A DNA stretch of 64,000 nucleotides from Oreohelix idahoensis. Taxonomy: Eukaryota > Mollusca > Gastropoda > Stylommatophora > Oreohelicidae. Positions 43,395 through 54,077 of this stretch are shown piece by piece. A program made the position numbers and the translations under genes. Under the pieces are notes generated by a model that searched no databases, was not told where the DNA came from, and was given only the letters and a program-made list of their open reading frames with translations. The DNA lies in assembly GCA_024509875.1 (NCBI GenBank), contig JAMPIV010019869.1, positions 1-64,000 on the forward strand, in the 5' to 3' direction. Numbering within the stretch: position 1 is the stretch's first letter; the number at the start of each line of letters is the position of its first letter.

Positions 43395-45110
43395 TTAAAA
43401 ATGTTGTGTAGAGGCAGTGTGCAAGAAATGTCAGATTGAGGGAAATCTCTGGTCTAATGTTCAGTGCTATATTGAAGTTTCTGAACAGTGCTTTCACATT
43501 CTTATTAAACTAATCTAAGTTCACATTCTGAGAAATATAACTTATATCACTTGATAACAGAGAACCTCAAGTTTCATAAACATTTCAAATAATTTTTTTT
43601 TTTTGGGGGTACTTTTATCAATGTCGTGATTTGGTCTGTCTTACAACGCGTCATACCGAAAGCCTTACTGTGGGAAATTGACTGATACAATAGCCAATCA
43701 AAATACTCCTTTCGTGGTGTGTATACTGGAATATTTTAGGCTTAACATAGAGGCCCATTTTGTGTAAATGATAGTACGAATTTATTTAATTGCTTAAGGA
43801 CTTAAGATGTTTAAACAGAAAGGTATAGATATTTCAACAACGGTAATGTTTCTTTAGAGGTAGGTGCAAAGACTTCCTCAATTAGTAGTTCCTTTAGAAA
43901 GAGAAATCGTTTAAAATGACGTCTATACATCAGGGTAGTCCCCAATTTAGTTAGTTAAAACATGCACAGATTAAAATGCATTTTGCTACCTACACAATTA
44001 TTATATAGAATGTAGAGATAAATTCACAGTATAATTCTAGCTTTTAAATGATCAAAATTGGCCTAGAATTAAAAAAGAAAAATGAATATTAAAAATTTTG
44101 CTAATTGAACTGAAGGCAAAAATACACTTCAATTTTAGATTCCTAACACCGTTTTTACCCCATGCCATCCGAGAGGGAGGGTGCGGTACTATAAAAGTCC
44201 TTGAACTTGGCTGAATTGAGGCCACAACTTTTTCAAAACAGACGAAGAGCGGTAAAAAGTGTTAATGCCATTATACTTTGCCGCTGCATCTGACTAGCAG
44301 ACCTAGATGCCTATTAACAGCCTGTTACAGCTTGTGTGTACTGCCCGAGGGTATGAAAAAATATATATATATATGTATATATTTATGTATTTTTGCTGTG
44401 TTTTAATCCAATGGTGTGTTAGGAAGTGCATGGCATGTGTTACAGAATGAGTGTGCTGCCGGTTGAAATGCAGGCATGTGTTGACTTTTAGAGACGAAAG
44501 CCAGCATTGTAAAATGTGTAGAATAATTGAGAATGATGGCACAAATACGACTAAGTTTAATAATGTATTTGAAGGAGGATTTCTTAAAGAAATGACATTT
44601 ATCAGGAACCTAAGGAAGGATTGACAGGAATTGTAGTAATGAATCGATCAAGATATTACTTAGTAGTTTTATTAATAGGCCAAATCATTGTATGGAAGCA
44701 GATCATGGACAACTGGATTTAATTTAGGATTTATAAGGAAATTGTAGTCACAGTGAACTGGCTGTGATTGGTAGTGAGGTAAACTGTCCTGTGCATATGT
44801 TAGCTCAATGTCTGACACTGTTGGTTACGTCCATTGTATGTAAGGATAGAATAGTGCTGGACCATACAGAGGTTGTGATTATTTGTATTCCAGGTTTTAT
44901 CCTGCAACTACCAAGATTGTATGAGACATCCACTTCGGTGGGACTCTGTGGTGCGATAGTTTTTGAAGTTCATAGAACTGGTTACCCTGTTTTCCCAGCC
45001 TAGAGATCCAGACATTGAGTGATCCTGGCTGGAGTTGGATGCATCTCACCCCAACAAGATAAGTGGAATAGAAATTCCACTGGTCAGCCTATTCAGACTC
45101 TAACACCAAT
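43395..45110. other. No gene seen
   Basis: AT-rich. Contains a short (TA)n run near 44360. A 79-codon frame at 44764-45003 shows no domain I can name. Confidence 0.5.
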
Positions 45111-45114
45111 ATCA

Positions 45115-45345
45115 TCATCTCAACCCGTAACCCGTCATGGGTCGTAGGGGTGCCATGGTGGAAGCATCAGCAGACAGGGTCCTCTACTGCTCTCTATCCT
45201 CAGCAATGCGTACAAGTGTGGAAAAACCATGTCCTGCCCATTCTTTGATGTTATCAGCCCAGGATTTTCTTTGCCTTCCTCTTCTCTGTTTACCTTCGAC
45301 TGTTCCCTGGAGGATCGTTTTCGAAAGGGAGTCATGACGAGTCAC
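45115..45345 (-). mobile_element. RTE-like LINE 3' fragment, second family
   Basis: On the - strand encodes RGRQRKSWADNIKEW and then IAEDREQWRTLSADAS, a common C-terminus of RTE-like proteins, ending near GACCCATGACGGGTTACGGG. Different from the more frequent tail family in this window. Confidence 0.75.
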
Positions 45346-45667
45346 CAATATACGAATAATAAAAGATACAAGTACATGTATGATGAATCCTTGTGGATAG
45401 AATGACTATATTACTATCTTCACAGTTCAACTCAGGGACACAATATATAGTATATTATAATAATTAATCAGTGTAGAGAAACCCCATCGAGGCCAGCTCC
45501 TTGACGTGGAGATGGGGCTCAAGTACAGCCATCAGTGGCTGAAAAACCAAGACTGGCCAGGCCATCCTACACTCGAGCAAGACCACAGTCTGCCCTAGCA
45601 AGTCAAGGTGCTGAAGACGGAGGCAACCAGCCAAGAGGCGCACCACAGCAATCAGGATGCCACGCAC

Positions 45668-48600
45668 ATGCGCTATGGAAGTATGCCTATATCTGCAAAA
45701 CGTTATGGCACTCGCCCTGTGACGGACACCCAGGCAGGCGCAGTGCCTGGCCCTCTGCCTCAGAAGGGCCCAACCCCTACTACTGGGGGTCCTTCTCAAT
45801 TGCCCCATGGAGCCAGGAGGCATGAGAATAGAGCTACTGGCCAAGCAAAGAAAAGACCATTTAAAATAATGCACTGGAATGCTGAAGGCGTCAATAGTAA
45901 AAAAGACGGCTACAGCAAAAAATTAGAGCTCGAAAATATCTTGAATGAAGAGCAAGTAAATGTATGTTGCTTGCAAGAAACCCACCTCAACAAGGACATA
46001 GCCTTCAAAATTAGAGGCTACCAGTGCTACCGATCTGACCGAATAGACAGGCGAAAGGGTGGAATACTGACACTCGTGAGGAATAACATCAGTGCATGTC
46101 AGCTTGAAACATATATGGAGGGGGCGGAATACCAGATGCTTCATCTCAGGACAGAAAGTTCAGAATTCCACCTGCTCAACTACTACTGTCCGAGCGACCG
46201 CCCACTGGCACTAGATACAATCCCAGCAAAAGAAAGACTGATTGTATGCGGAGACTTCAACAGCCACTCACAGAGCTGGGGCTATGATCACATGGACAGG
46301 AGAGGTAAGGAGCTTGAAAACTGGCAGGATGACAATGGGCTTATCCTGATTAACCAGCCAATCGACCCACCAACCTTCTACTCGAGATCATGGCACACCA
46401 CCTCTACACCAGACCTGGCATTCCACTCACCCAGCCTGGAGTGGAACACCACACGCGTTGTAGGGAAACAACTTGGAGGCAGCGACCACCGGCCAGTCTT
46501 CCTAATTGTGGAAAATGAACTTGTCAAGGAGAGCAGCACTCTCTCTAGGTGGAACTACAAGAAGGCAGACTGGACAATGTACCAGCACCGTACTAGTATA
46601 CTGGCTAGAGATCTGACTGTAGACAAAGACATCAATAAGCTAGTCGATGAATTCAGCAGATGCATATTACAGGCTGCTCGTGAAACAATACCTAGAGGGG
46701 CTCGTAAGCACTACAAACCATATTGGAATAGTGAACTAGAGCAGCTGCACAACGACGTGGAAACATCTCGAAAGCAGGCAGAGACCAGTCCATGCCAAGA
46801 ACATCACAATAAGTACCAGCAAGCTAAGGCCAAATTTCAAAGGGCCAAGTTGCAGGCCAGGCGAAGAAGCTGGAAGGAGAAAACAGAGTCCTTGAACTTC
46901 GAAAGAGATACGAGGAAACTGTGGAAGCTGGTAAAACAACTTAACGATGAAGGTACAGAGAGAAACTCAAGGATTGCTCTGTACAAAGATGGAAACATCC
47001 TCATGGGAAAACAGGCAGCTGATCACTTGGCAGATTCCTTTGCTAAAGACAACAACATCAAAGTTAGCCCAGAGAAGCAACAGGAGACTCGTGAGAAACA
47101 ACAATACGCAGGACGAGATGGAACCATACCTGAAGTTATGGAGGCACCAATCACATTCAGAGAACTGGAGCTTGCAATATCCAAATTGAAAATGAGAAAG
47201 TCGCCAGGAGTTGATGGAGTGTCCAATGAAATGATTAAGAACTTGGGAACCGCAGCAAAAACAAAGCTGCTGCAGATCTTCAATATCTGTTGGAACTCAG
47301 GCAGAGTTCCACAGACCTGGAGGGAAGCAATCATGATACCACTCCTAAAACCAGGAAAAGACAGTTCCACTGCCTCCAGCTACAGACCAATCAGCCTTAC
47401 AAGCTGCCTCTGCAAAACAATGGAACGTATCATCAACCTCAGGCTACAGTGGTACCTTGAAAATGAAAACCTTCTTGTACCACAGCAGGCGGGCTTTAGG
47501 CAGTGTTATTCCACCGAAGATCAGGCAACTTACCTTTCCCAAGAGATTGAGGATGCGTTCCAAGATAAGAAACTGGTACTAGCAGCATGGATAGATCTAA
47601 GGAAAGCATTTGACAAGGTTTGGAAAGAAGGGCTTCTGAAGAAACTGAGAAATTGTAGAGTGAATGGTAAGATGTACAAATGGGTGAAAGCATACCTGCA
47701 TAACAGAAGAGCCCGAGTACAACTAGATGGCCTCAAGAGTAAGAAAATTCTACTGCGTCATGGCGTCCCTCAGGGAGTGGTTCTGTCCCCCACACTTTTC
47801 CTAGTCTACATCAACGACCTGGTTGCTGAACTACCACATGGAATGAAAGTGGCAATGTACGCTGATGACCTGGTAATATGGTGCACAGATGAGCATGCAA
47901 CAGTGGCCACCAAACTGCTACAAAGAGCTATAGATGCCTTAACCTCATGGGCAAATAGATGGTGTGTCAGCATCAATACAGACAAGTGCAGCACTACGCT
48001 CTTCACCCTCTCTCCCAAACAAAAAGCTGATGTCATCAAGACAAATGAAGAGATCCTGAGAGAAGATAAACAACCCACCTATCTCGGAGTTACATTCGAT
48101 GATAGGCTGACATGGAAGCAGCACATCAACAAAGCAGCAACAAAGGCCAGGAGGAAGTTAGCCATCCTGAGAAAACTAAGTGGAACCACATGGGGAGCCA
48201 GCGGGAAAATACTTAGTAAAGTTTACCAGCAGGGCATACGACCACACCTGGAATATGGGTCAGCTGCGTGGTGCCCAGCATCAAACACCACATTACAAGA
48301 GCTAGATAAGGTGCAAAACCAAGCGCTTAGGGTCATCACGGGGGCAATGAAATCAACGCCTATAGTAAAGATGGAGAAAATGGGGAGGATACAAGCACTG
48401 AGAGAACGCAGAGACACGAAAGTGCTAACACAGGCAGAAAAGTTCCTCTGTATGCCGAGCCATCCAATGAAGGACAGATTCCAAAACCTAGCAATGGGGC
48501 GACTGAAAAGAAGCAGCTTTATCCACCAGGCCAAACGATTACGTAGACAAACCTCAGACCTGCCTGAAGTTAACAGCCCCCTAAAGTCTGTGCCAGAACA

Positions 48601-49784
48601 AACCCCTTGGAGAGAGGAGCATGGACTACCAGTACACATCCACACAAAAGTGAAAGGAATATTCGGCAGGGATGAACAGAACAGCGTGCAACGTAGGACA
48701 GTCACTCTCAGTTTCCTGGATGATGAATACCCACAGGACCTCTGGGTCCGAGTATACACGGATGGGTCAGCACAGAATGCAGTAAAGAATGGAGGAGCAG
48801 GAGTGTACATAGAATACCCAAACAACACTAGGGATACTAGGAGCCGCGGTAGCATAGTGGTTAGTGCACTGGCTTCCTAGCGCAGTGGTCTATGGTTCGA
48901 TCCCCAGATGAGGCGGAAAATTTTTAGGCCACAAACGGCTCCTGAGTCGACCCAGCCCCGAATGGGTACGAGAGCTACTCTGGGAAGGTTAAGGCGGCCG
49001 GCGTGATGCCGACCACATCACCCCTCGTGTGCCGACGGTCAAGATAATATGGGCCTAACACCATATTCCCAATATGCCACAATGGGCGTGTAACGGGTTC
49101 CTTACTAGGGATACTGTCAGAGTACCAACGGGGAAATTCTGTAACAACTATGATGCAGAAGTCCAGGCAATCAAGGTAGCAAATGAGAAACTATTGAACA
49201 CCAATCTCGGTCCACAGCCTGTAGTATTCCTGACAGATGCAAGATCAGCACTCCAAGCACTTCAGTCCAGAAAATTGCCAGGCATACAAGCCCTACTTTC
49301 TGAACTGTGCAACCAGCGAAGGGTCACCATGCAGTGCTTACCGTCTCATTGTGGAATACCAGGAAACGAGAGAGCAGATGGACTGGCTAAAGAAGGTGCT
49401 GCAGACGAGCAACTGGATGTACCAGTTACATACCATCAGAAGAAAAAGATGATCAAATCTATCAGAAAGCCACCAACACCAACGCAGGATGACTACCAAG
49501 CTATGAACAGATCAGAACAAATAGTCATTCTGCGCCTCAGAACAGGACACAACCGCCTCCGCAGCCACATGTATACAAAATTTAAGATTGGCAATTCAGC
49601 CATGTGTACATGTGGACAGGCACCCCAGACTGCGGAGCACGTACTTCAAGATTGCCCCGAATATGATATATTGAGGCAAACTCACTGGCCCAGAGAAACA
49701 ACACTGGAAGCAAAACTATATGGACCTCTGTATGAACTACAAAAGACAGTGAAGTTTATACAAGAAACAACATTGCAGATATAG
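45668..49784 (+). pseudogene. LINE2 ORF2, split by a SINE in RNase H
   Basis: The first ATG of the frame is at 45668; the frame is open further upstream without an ATG, so the start is uncertain. Endonuclease: KIMHWNAEGVNSKK, CCLQETHL, CGDFNSHS, GGSDHRPV. RT: WIDLRKAFDKVW, GVPQGVVLSPTLF and MYADDLVIWC. RNase H begins VYTDGSAQNAV and is cut after NNTRDT by the SINE at 48839. It resumes after the SINE in VPTGKFCNNYDAEVQ, with LTDARSALQAL, PSHCGIPGNERADGLAKEG, and the final CTCGQAPQTAEHVLQDC. Apart from the insertion I see no stop or frameshift. The SINE brings a stop codon (48878-48880), so RNase H is lost. Confidence 0.9.
48839..49103 (+). mobile_element. tRNA-derived SINE inside LINE2
   Basis: 265 bp between copies of ACTAGGGATACT at 48827-48838 and 49104-49115. 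Head has GGTAGCATAGTGGTTAGTGC (box A) and GGTTCGATCC (box B). The body differs from families S1 to S3. No long tail; it ends in AACGGGTTCCTT. Confidence 0.92.
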
Positions 49785-49918
49785 ACAATATAGTTCAAGC
49801 GAACGAAAGAAGAAGAAGTGTAGAGAAAAATAGAACTTTCAAGACAGGATTCTGTTTGATAATTTAAAGTTTCTATGTTTATTTATTTTATGTTGTAAAT
49901 ATCTTTGAATTTCTTTAA

Positions 49919-50769
49919 CCTTTAGCATGCTGCCGGTGACTTAAGTCGCCCGCAGAAACCCATGTTCTCCCAGCTGCAGGTGACTTAAGTCGCCTTTCAG
50001 ATATCGTCGGTTTCTGGCATTAGGAATTGTGTACACGAGATATCAGCCCCGGATGTTAAGTTTTAATGTTATTTGCGAGAGAGTTAGCTTCCGTTTCCGA
50101 TCTTTATTTAGTGATGGGTGTATTCGCGTTTATTTTCTGTGAATTATCTAAATCGAAATCAATCGGCATCGAACATGTGGACATTTTCGGTCAAATTTTA
50201 ATGGATTCTGACTCCGATGCGATGAGGAGATTTTTGTCTTTATTAGCGCTGATATCGGTTCTCAGAATATGGGTGACGGCAGAGATAGAAACAATAGTAG
50301 AATGTCATTGCTAGTATGTCTAATTTTAGGGGTTAGGCTTAGGTTTATGGGAAAGGTTTAGGGTTACGGCCGAATGTCACTGCTGACGAGGGCGTTTGTT
50401 GCTTTGCTACTGATGATGGGTGTAACGAAAAGATCGTCATTTGATTTGTATTGATCAAATGACTTTCATTGAGATGCAAGTGATATGGACTCTTCGTTTG
50501 TTGGTTTTTTTTTTAATTTTTTAATTTAAAAAAAAATTTTCATCTTTCCATTCCTCTCTTCCTATCACATCTAACATGTACACAAACAAATTTTATATCA
50601 TCAGATTCATCAGTCATTTATTTATATAAATTCCAAAAATGATAGCAATTGACCAAGAAACACAAAAACTATAGACATTACAAGTCACCCACTATAAAAA
50701 CAGGGCATTGTGAAAAAGAATGCAGCTGCAGGCGCAATGTTTTGGGAATTTAATGCAGCGTGCTAAAGG
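49919..50769 (+). mobile_element. Internally deleted piggyBac derivative
   Basis: CCTTTAGCATGCTGC at 49919-49933, preceded by TTAA, and the inverted GCAGCGTGCTAAAGG at 50755-50769. The left end has GGTGACTTAAGTCGCC palindromes repeated about 50 bp apart. Inside are remnants of the transposase start (AATCAATCGGCATCGAAC, ATGGATTCTGACTCCGATG) and of the stretch around GTAACGAAAAGATCGTC, so it arose by deletion from an element like 33563-35800. No intact gene; it would need a transposase from elsewhere. Confidence 0.88.
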
Positions 50770-51404
50770 TTTTTAAATTACCTAACCGAAAAGAGAACCG
50801 GTATAGGTTTAATAAATTGTAAATATGTACCAGCAGACTTTCTGAAATTATTTACATTGAGTTACAAGTTTTGTTGGATACATATTATAGTTATAGAGAT
50901 AGACAATAATTAATACCCCTAGAAAAATTAGCCAACATAATCAAATAATAATACATAATATCATAGGCGGATCTTGGAAGGGAGCAAATAGACTTTCAGG
51001 ACATTCACTCTCATCTCTCCTGGAGGTTTATACAGCTGATCCTAACCTTTGATGTCGATACACCCTTATTCTGTTCAGAAAAGGGGGTATTTCTTGTAAG
51101 ACCAGTCACTATCCTGGTATCATCTGATACATCTTTTTTGTCCAGGATACCTTATCCTTTACTACAAAAAGACCCTTTCGCTACAGTCAAAATCACATAT
51201 CCAGACAAGTTACAGATTTCACCACAATGCCCCACATAAATAAACGTGACCAATGGTTTGATATGGTATTAATATCACACCTGAATCTAACACTTGCAAC
51301 TAGTCAAGAGCAGGATTATATCAAAAGAAACTGGCAAAGGACAAAGTTTATTAACACTGTATGTAACAGACATAGGAATGATATGGGTAACGCATAATTA
51401 TGTC
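50770..51404. other. No gene seen
   Basis: AT-rich, no recognised element. Confidence 0.5.
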
Positions 51405-51560
51405 ATAGTCCCATGTTGTTCCTGTGGTTTCAGTCTACAAAGAAAGAAAAGAACTTCTGTTGCCATGGGAATGCCTTAAGAGGCAACTAATATGAAGCTG
51501 AGCACAGGGTTGGCAACCTTATCATGTAAAAAATTGCTACAGAAACCAATTCTTCAAAAG
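51405..51560 (-). repeat. R1 repeat copy (partial)
   Basis: Antisense R1: AAGAGGCAACTAATATGAAG, CAGGGTTGGCAACCTTATC, ATGTAAAAAATTGCTACAG. Confidence 0.6.
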
Positions 51561-51884
51561 CCCATGAATGCTCATAGGCAGCACACACAAAATGACTGAA
51601 TTCTGTTACAACAGCCAACACAGAAATGACCTGCTGTTGGTAAGTTGTCCTGCAGCCTGATGTGTGGACTGCTGTGTACTATTCCTTAAAGATCCTGCTT
51701 GTCCTAGGCCATTTTTTATTCCTGGCCACTTTGATTCTGAGGTTAACCCTGTGCAGCTTGACTGGGATTGATTCTCACAAGCGTGCAAAGAAAAGTACTC
51801 TTTCTTAACCATTATTATCAGTTGCTGTTGCTTTCTTCCACTGCGTCCTTCATTTCTTAAGCTTCGCTCTAGATTTTTTACTAT

Positions 51885-52290
51885 TTTATAAGCTGCCTTT
51901 TTAATACATTTTATTTTACAAATGGTTATTGTGCCCTGATATGGAATAATTCATTAACTGTGCATGACATATTTTAAAAAATACAATACAATAAAAAATG
52001 CAGACTCTTCAAAATGACTGAAGAAAAAGTACAATAAAACTTTTTCTGAATTATTCAGTCATATATCACAGTAGCAACAAAGGAATAAAATCTGGGTAGA
52101 TGAAGTTGTAAACATTTTAAAAAAAGCAAACAAATGCACAAGTATTTTTTTAATACTGATTTGAAATTATGGCTATATTAATCAAAATGATTTAAAGGAA
52201 ACACGAGTTAATACATAAAACTCCACTACTTTTCTTACATCATTATTTTGCAATCTGAAGTAATTTTATTTAAAATATGCATCTAGCAGC
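51885..52290. repeat. Unclassified dispersed repeat, copy 2
   Basis: Counterpart of 42930-43340, about 590 bp downstream of the GRHPR stop codon. Moderately diverged with several indels. No coding capacity. Confidence 0.65.
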
Positions 52291-52626
52291 CAGATTACAG
52301 TGATATTCAGATACACTGTATCACAATGTATGGCACACTATTTTAAAATAGCAAATTCTCACATTACAGATGTCACTTCAAGATAATGTGCATTCGTTGT
52401 GTAATATGTTATCACATCTAGTGGCCAAAATTAAGGTTTTCCACCTATACAAAGACTGGTTTTAATTAAAAATAAAAGTGCAACCTGGCAACTACAACAC
52501 CTCTTTTTAAATCATTTATAGTTCTCACAATACTGCCATAGTAACCCATTAATTAGTCTACCTGTAGAAATGTATCACGCATGACAGATGGGTATCACAG
52601 TTTATTCTGTAAATTAACATTGCAGT

Positions 52627-52632
52627 TTTATT
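52627..52632 (-). terminator. Possible poly(A) signal of GRHPR
   Basis: AATAAA on the - strand, 243 bp after the GRHPR stop. Reasonable spacing, but such hexamers are common in AT-rich DNA. Confidence 0.35.
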
Positions 52633-52676
52633 TTTCAAAGAATTATTAATATTCATTCACTTTAGAATTAAGTACT

Positions 52677-52900
52677 TATTGCCAAATGACGTGTAACCCA
52701 TATTTTTAAAGGGTTAAAACCAAATATGATTTTATGCTTTTTATATCACGCCTTATGTAAATAATGATCTAAGAATTAACTGTTAGCTTATGTGGCATAT
52801 TGCCAAATGCATGTATTTCATGCTTTTAAAGAGGATGATGTTATGCTCTCACTATGCCAAAAGTAAATAATGATCTAAGAATCACTTTTAATCTCTTGTG
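52677..52900. repeat. Tandem duplication over the GRHPR 3' end
   Basis: Two diverged units of about 110 bp. AATAATGATCTAAGAAT occurs at about 52758 and 52866, ATTGCCAAATG at about 52678 and 52799. The right-hand unit includes the last codons and stop of GRHPR; the left-hand unit carries a mutated copy of them in the 3' flank. Confidence 0.75.
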
Positions 52901-53482
52901 GCATTTTTTCTCCTTTCAATCCTGCAAGTAAGTTTTCAGCTGCTAGAACAGCCATACTAGCTCTTGTTTCGTGAGTAGCACTGGCTATATGGGGGACAAC
53001 TACACAATTATTTAGCTTCAGTAAAGGGCTGTCTGTTGGCAGAGGTTCTGGTGTCGTGACATCCAGACCAGCTGCACATATTTCCCCAGACTGCAAGGCA
53101 GTAATCAGGTCATCCTGATTTACAACACCTCCTCTACTAGTGTTTACAAATACAGCTGTCTTCTTCATTTTCTTGAAAGCGCTGGCATTAAATAAATGTC
53201 TGGTCTCCTCTGTGAGAGCACAACAGGCAAGTACAAAATCTGATCTGGTTAACAATTCATCAAAACTCACATACTCAGCATCAATTTCTTTAGCTTCTGC
53301 CCGTCTCTCTGACTGGTCACTGTAAAGAAATTTAACAACTCCAAACGGTTTCAGGCACCGGCCAACAGCAACTCCAATACGACCCAATCCCACAATTCCC
53401 ACGGTTGCTCCATCAAGACCAGGTCCACATAGCCACATGGGTTTCCAGGTGCCCCACTCTCCATTTTCGACTGCTCTTATGC
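52875..53482 (-). CDS. GRHPR: GRHPR, last coding exon
   Basis: Glyoxylate/hydroxypyruvate reductase, an NAD(P)H-dependent D-2-hydroxyacid dehydrogenase that reduces glyoxylate and hydroxypyruvate in the cytosol and mitochondria. The exon begins after a TTGTCTTTAAACCAG acceptor at 53482 and ends with TAG at 52875. It carries the Rossmann nucleotide-binding motif [15 protein letters not shown] and the three catalytic residues of the family: Arg in [13 protein letters not shown], Glu in [11 protein letters not shown], and His in [10 protein letters not shown]. The entry phase (two bases of a Gly codon) fits the donor at 59174 exactly, giving [16 protein letters not shown] across the junction. 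It covers about 200 residues, the C-terminal two thirds of the protein. No damage seen. Confidence 0.93.
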
Positions 53483-53599
53483 CTGGTTTAAAGACAATAA
53501 ACATTACTCACAATTCAGAAATAATACTTCCAAAAACACCATTTTAATACCAGACGGAGTAATTTAATTTTAGTGTGATAATGAATGATTTCCTCAAGA

Positions 53600-53780
53600 A
53601 TTATCATCATCATAACCATACATCTCCTCCATGTGAAGGATACGCCTTCAATTACTTCTTGCCAAATCCTCCTGTCCAGTGCTATCCATTCAAGTTCTTC
53701 CATTTCTTCTCTATCTCTTCTTAATGCGTCTCCAAATCTCATTTAAATGAGTCTATTTTCCATATCATCATTCCATTTTA
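53600..53780 (-). mobile_element. Degraded RTE-like fragment
   Basis: Antisense, diverged version of the RTE-like tail: CTTGCCAAATCCTCCTGTCC, then CTTCTCTATCTCTTC. Sits in the GRHPR intron. Confidence 0.5.
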
Positions 53781-54014
53781 ATCCTTTGAACCAAATGGTC
53801 CATTGTTAGTGAAACATTGGTAAAAAGTATTACATCACAGTTATCAATCTTCTCTTCAGAACCCACTATTATACCAAATAATAGAATAAGCATTATTTTC
53901 ACACAAAAAACTATTATCAGGAGACATTTTATAAACTTGTTATCTGACAGTTTCATGGGTTCTGAGGAGGAGTTTCTTTACTGTAATTTAACAGTCTAAA
54001 TCATGTTTCACTAA

Positions 54015-54077
54015 CAGGAGACCGTGTACTCCATGGTTCTGCAAGCTTTGACAAAGAGCTCCAGCAGGGCTGTCACT
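54015..54077 (-). pseudogene. Possible GRHPR exon-2-like remnant
   Basis: On the - strand reads SDSP, eleven residues, then GVHGLL, inside an open frame 54251-53988. In human GRHPR the N-terminal exon 2 has SDEP, eleven residues, then GAHGLL, with the same spacing. It lies between exons that already join in phase, in the wrong order for exon 2, and the match fades after GLL. It may be a relic of a duplicated GRHPR exon, or coincidence. Confidence 0.35.

Larger units (their letters stand above)
45482..49817 (+). mobile_element. I-like LINE (LINE2), interrupted by a SINE
   Basis: Flanked by GTGTAGAGAAA at 45471-45481 and 49818-49828. Starts CCCCATCGAGGCCAGC and ends GCGAACGAAAGAAGAAGAA. Encodes a relative of the 19-29 kb LINEs, clearly diverged from them. 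With the SINE removed, its length is about 4.06 kb and its 5' region is short (under 200 bp). Confidence 0.9.

Noticed and set aside
44764..45003. Possible retroviral-type protease region
   Set aside because: No D-T/S-G active-site motif is visible, so I left it unassigned.
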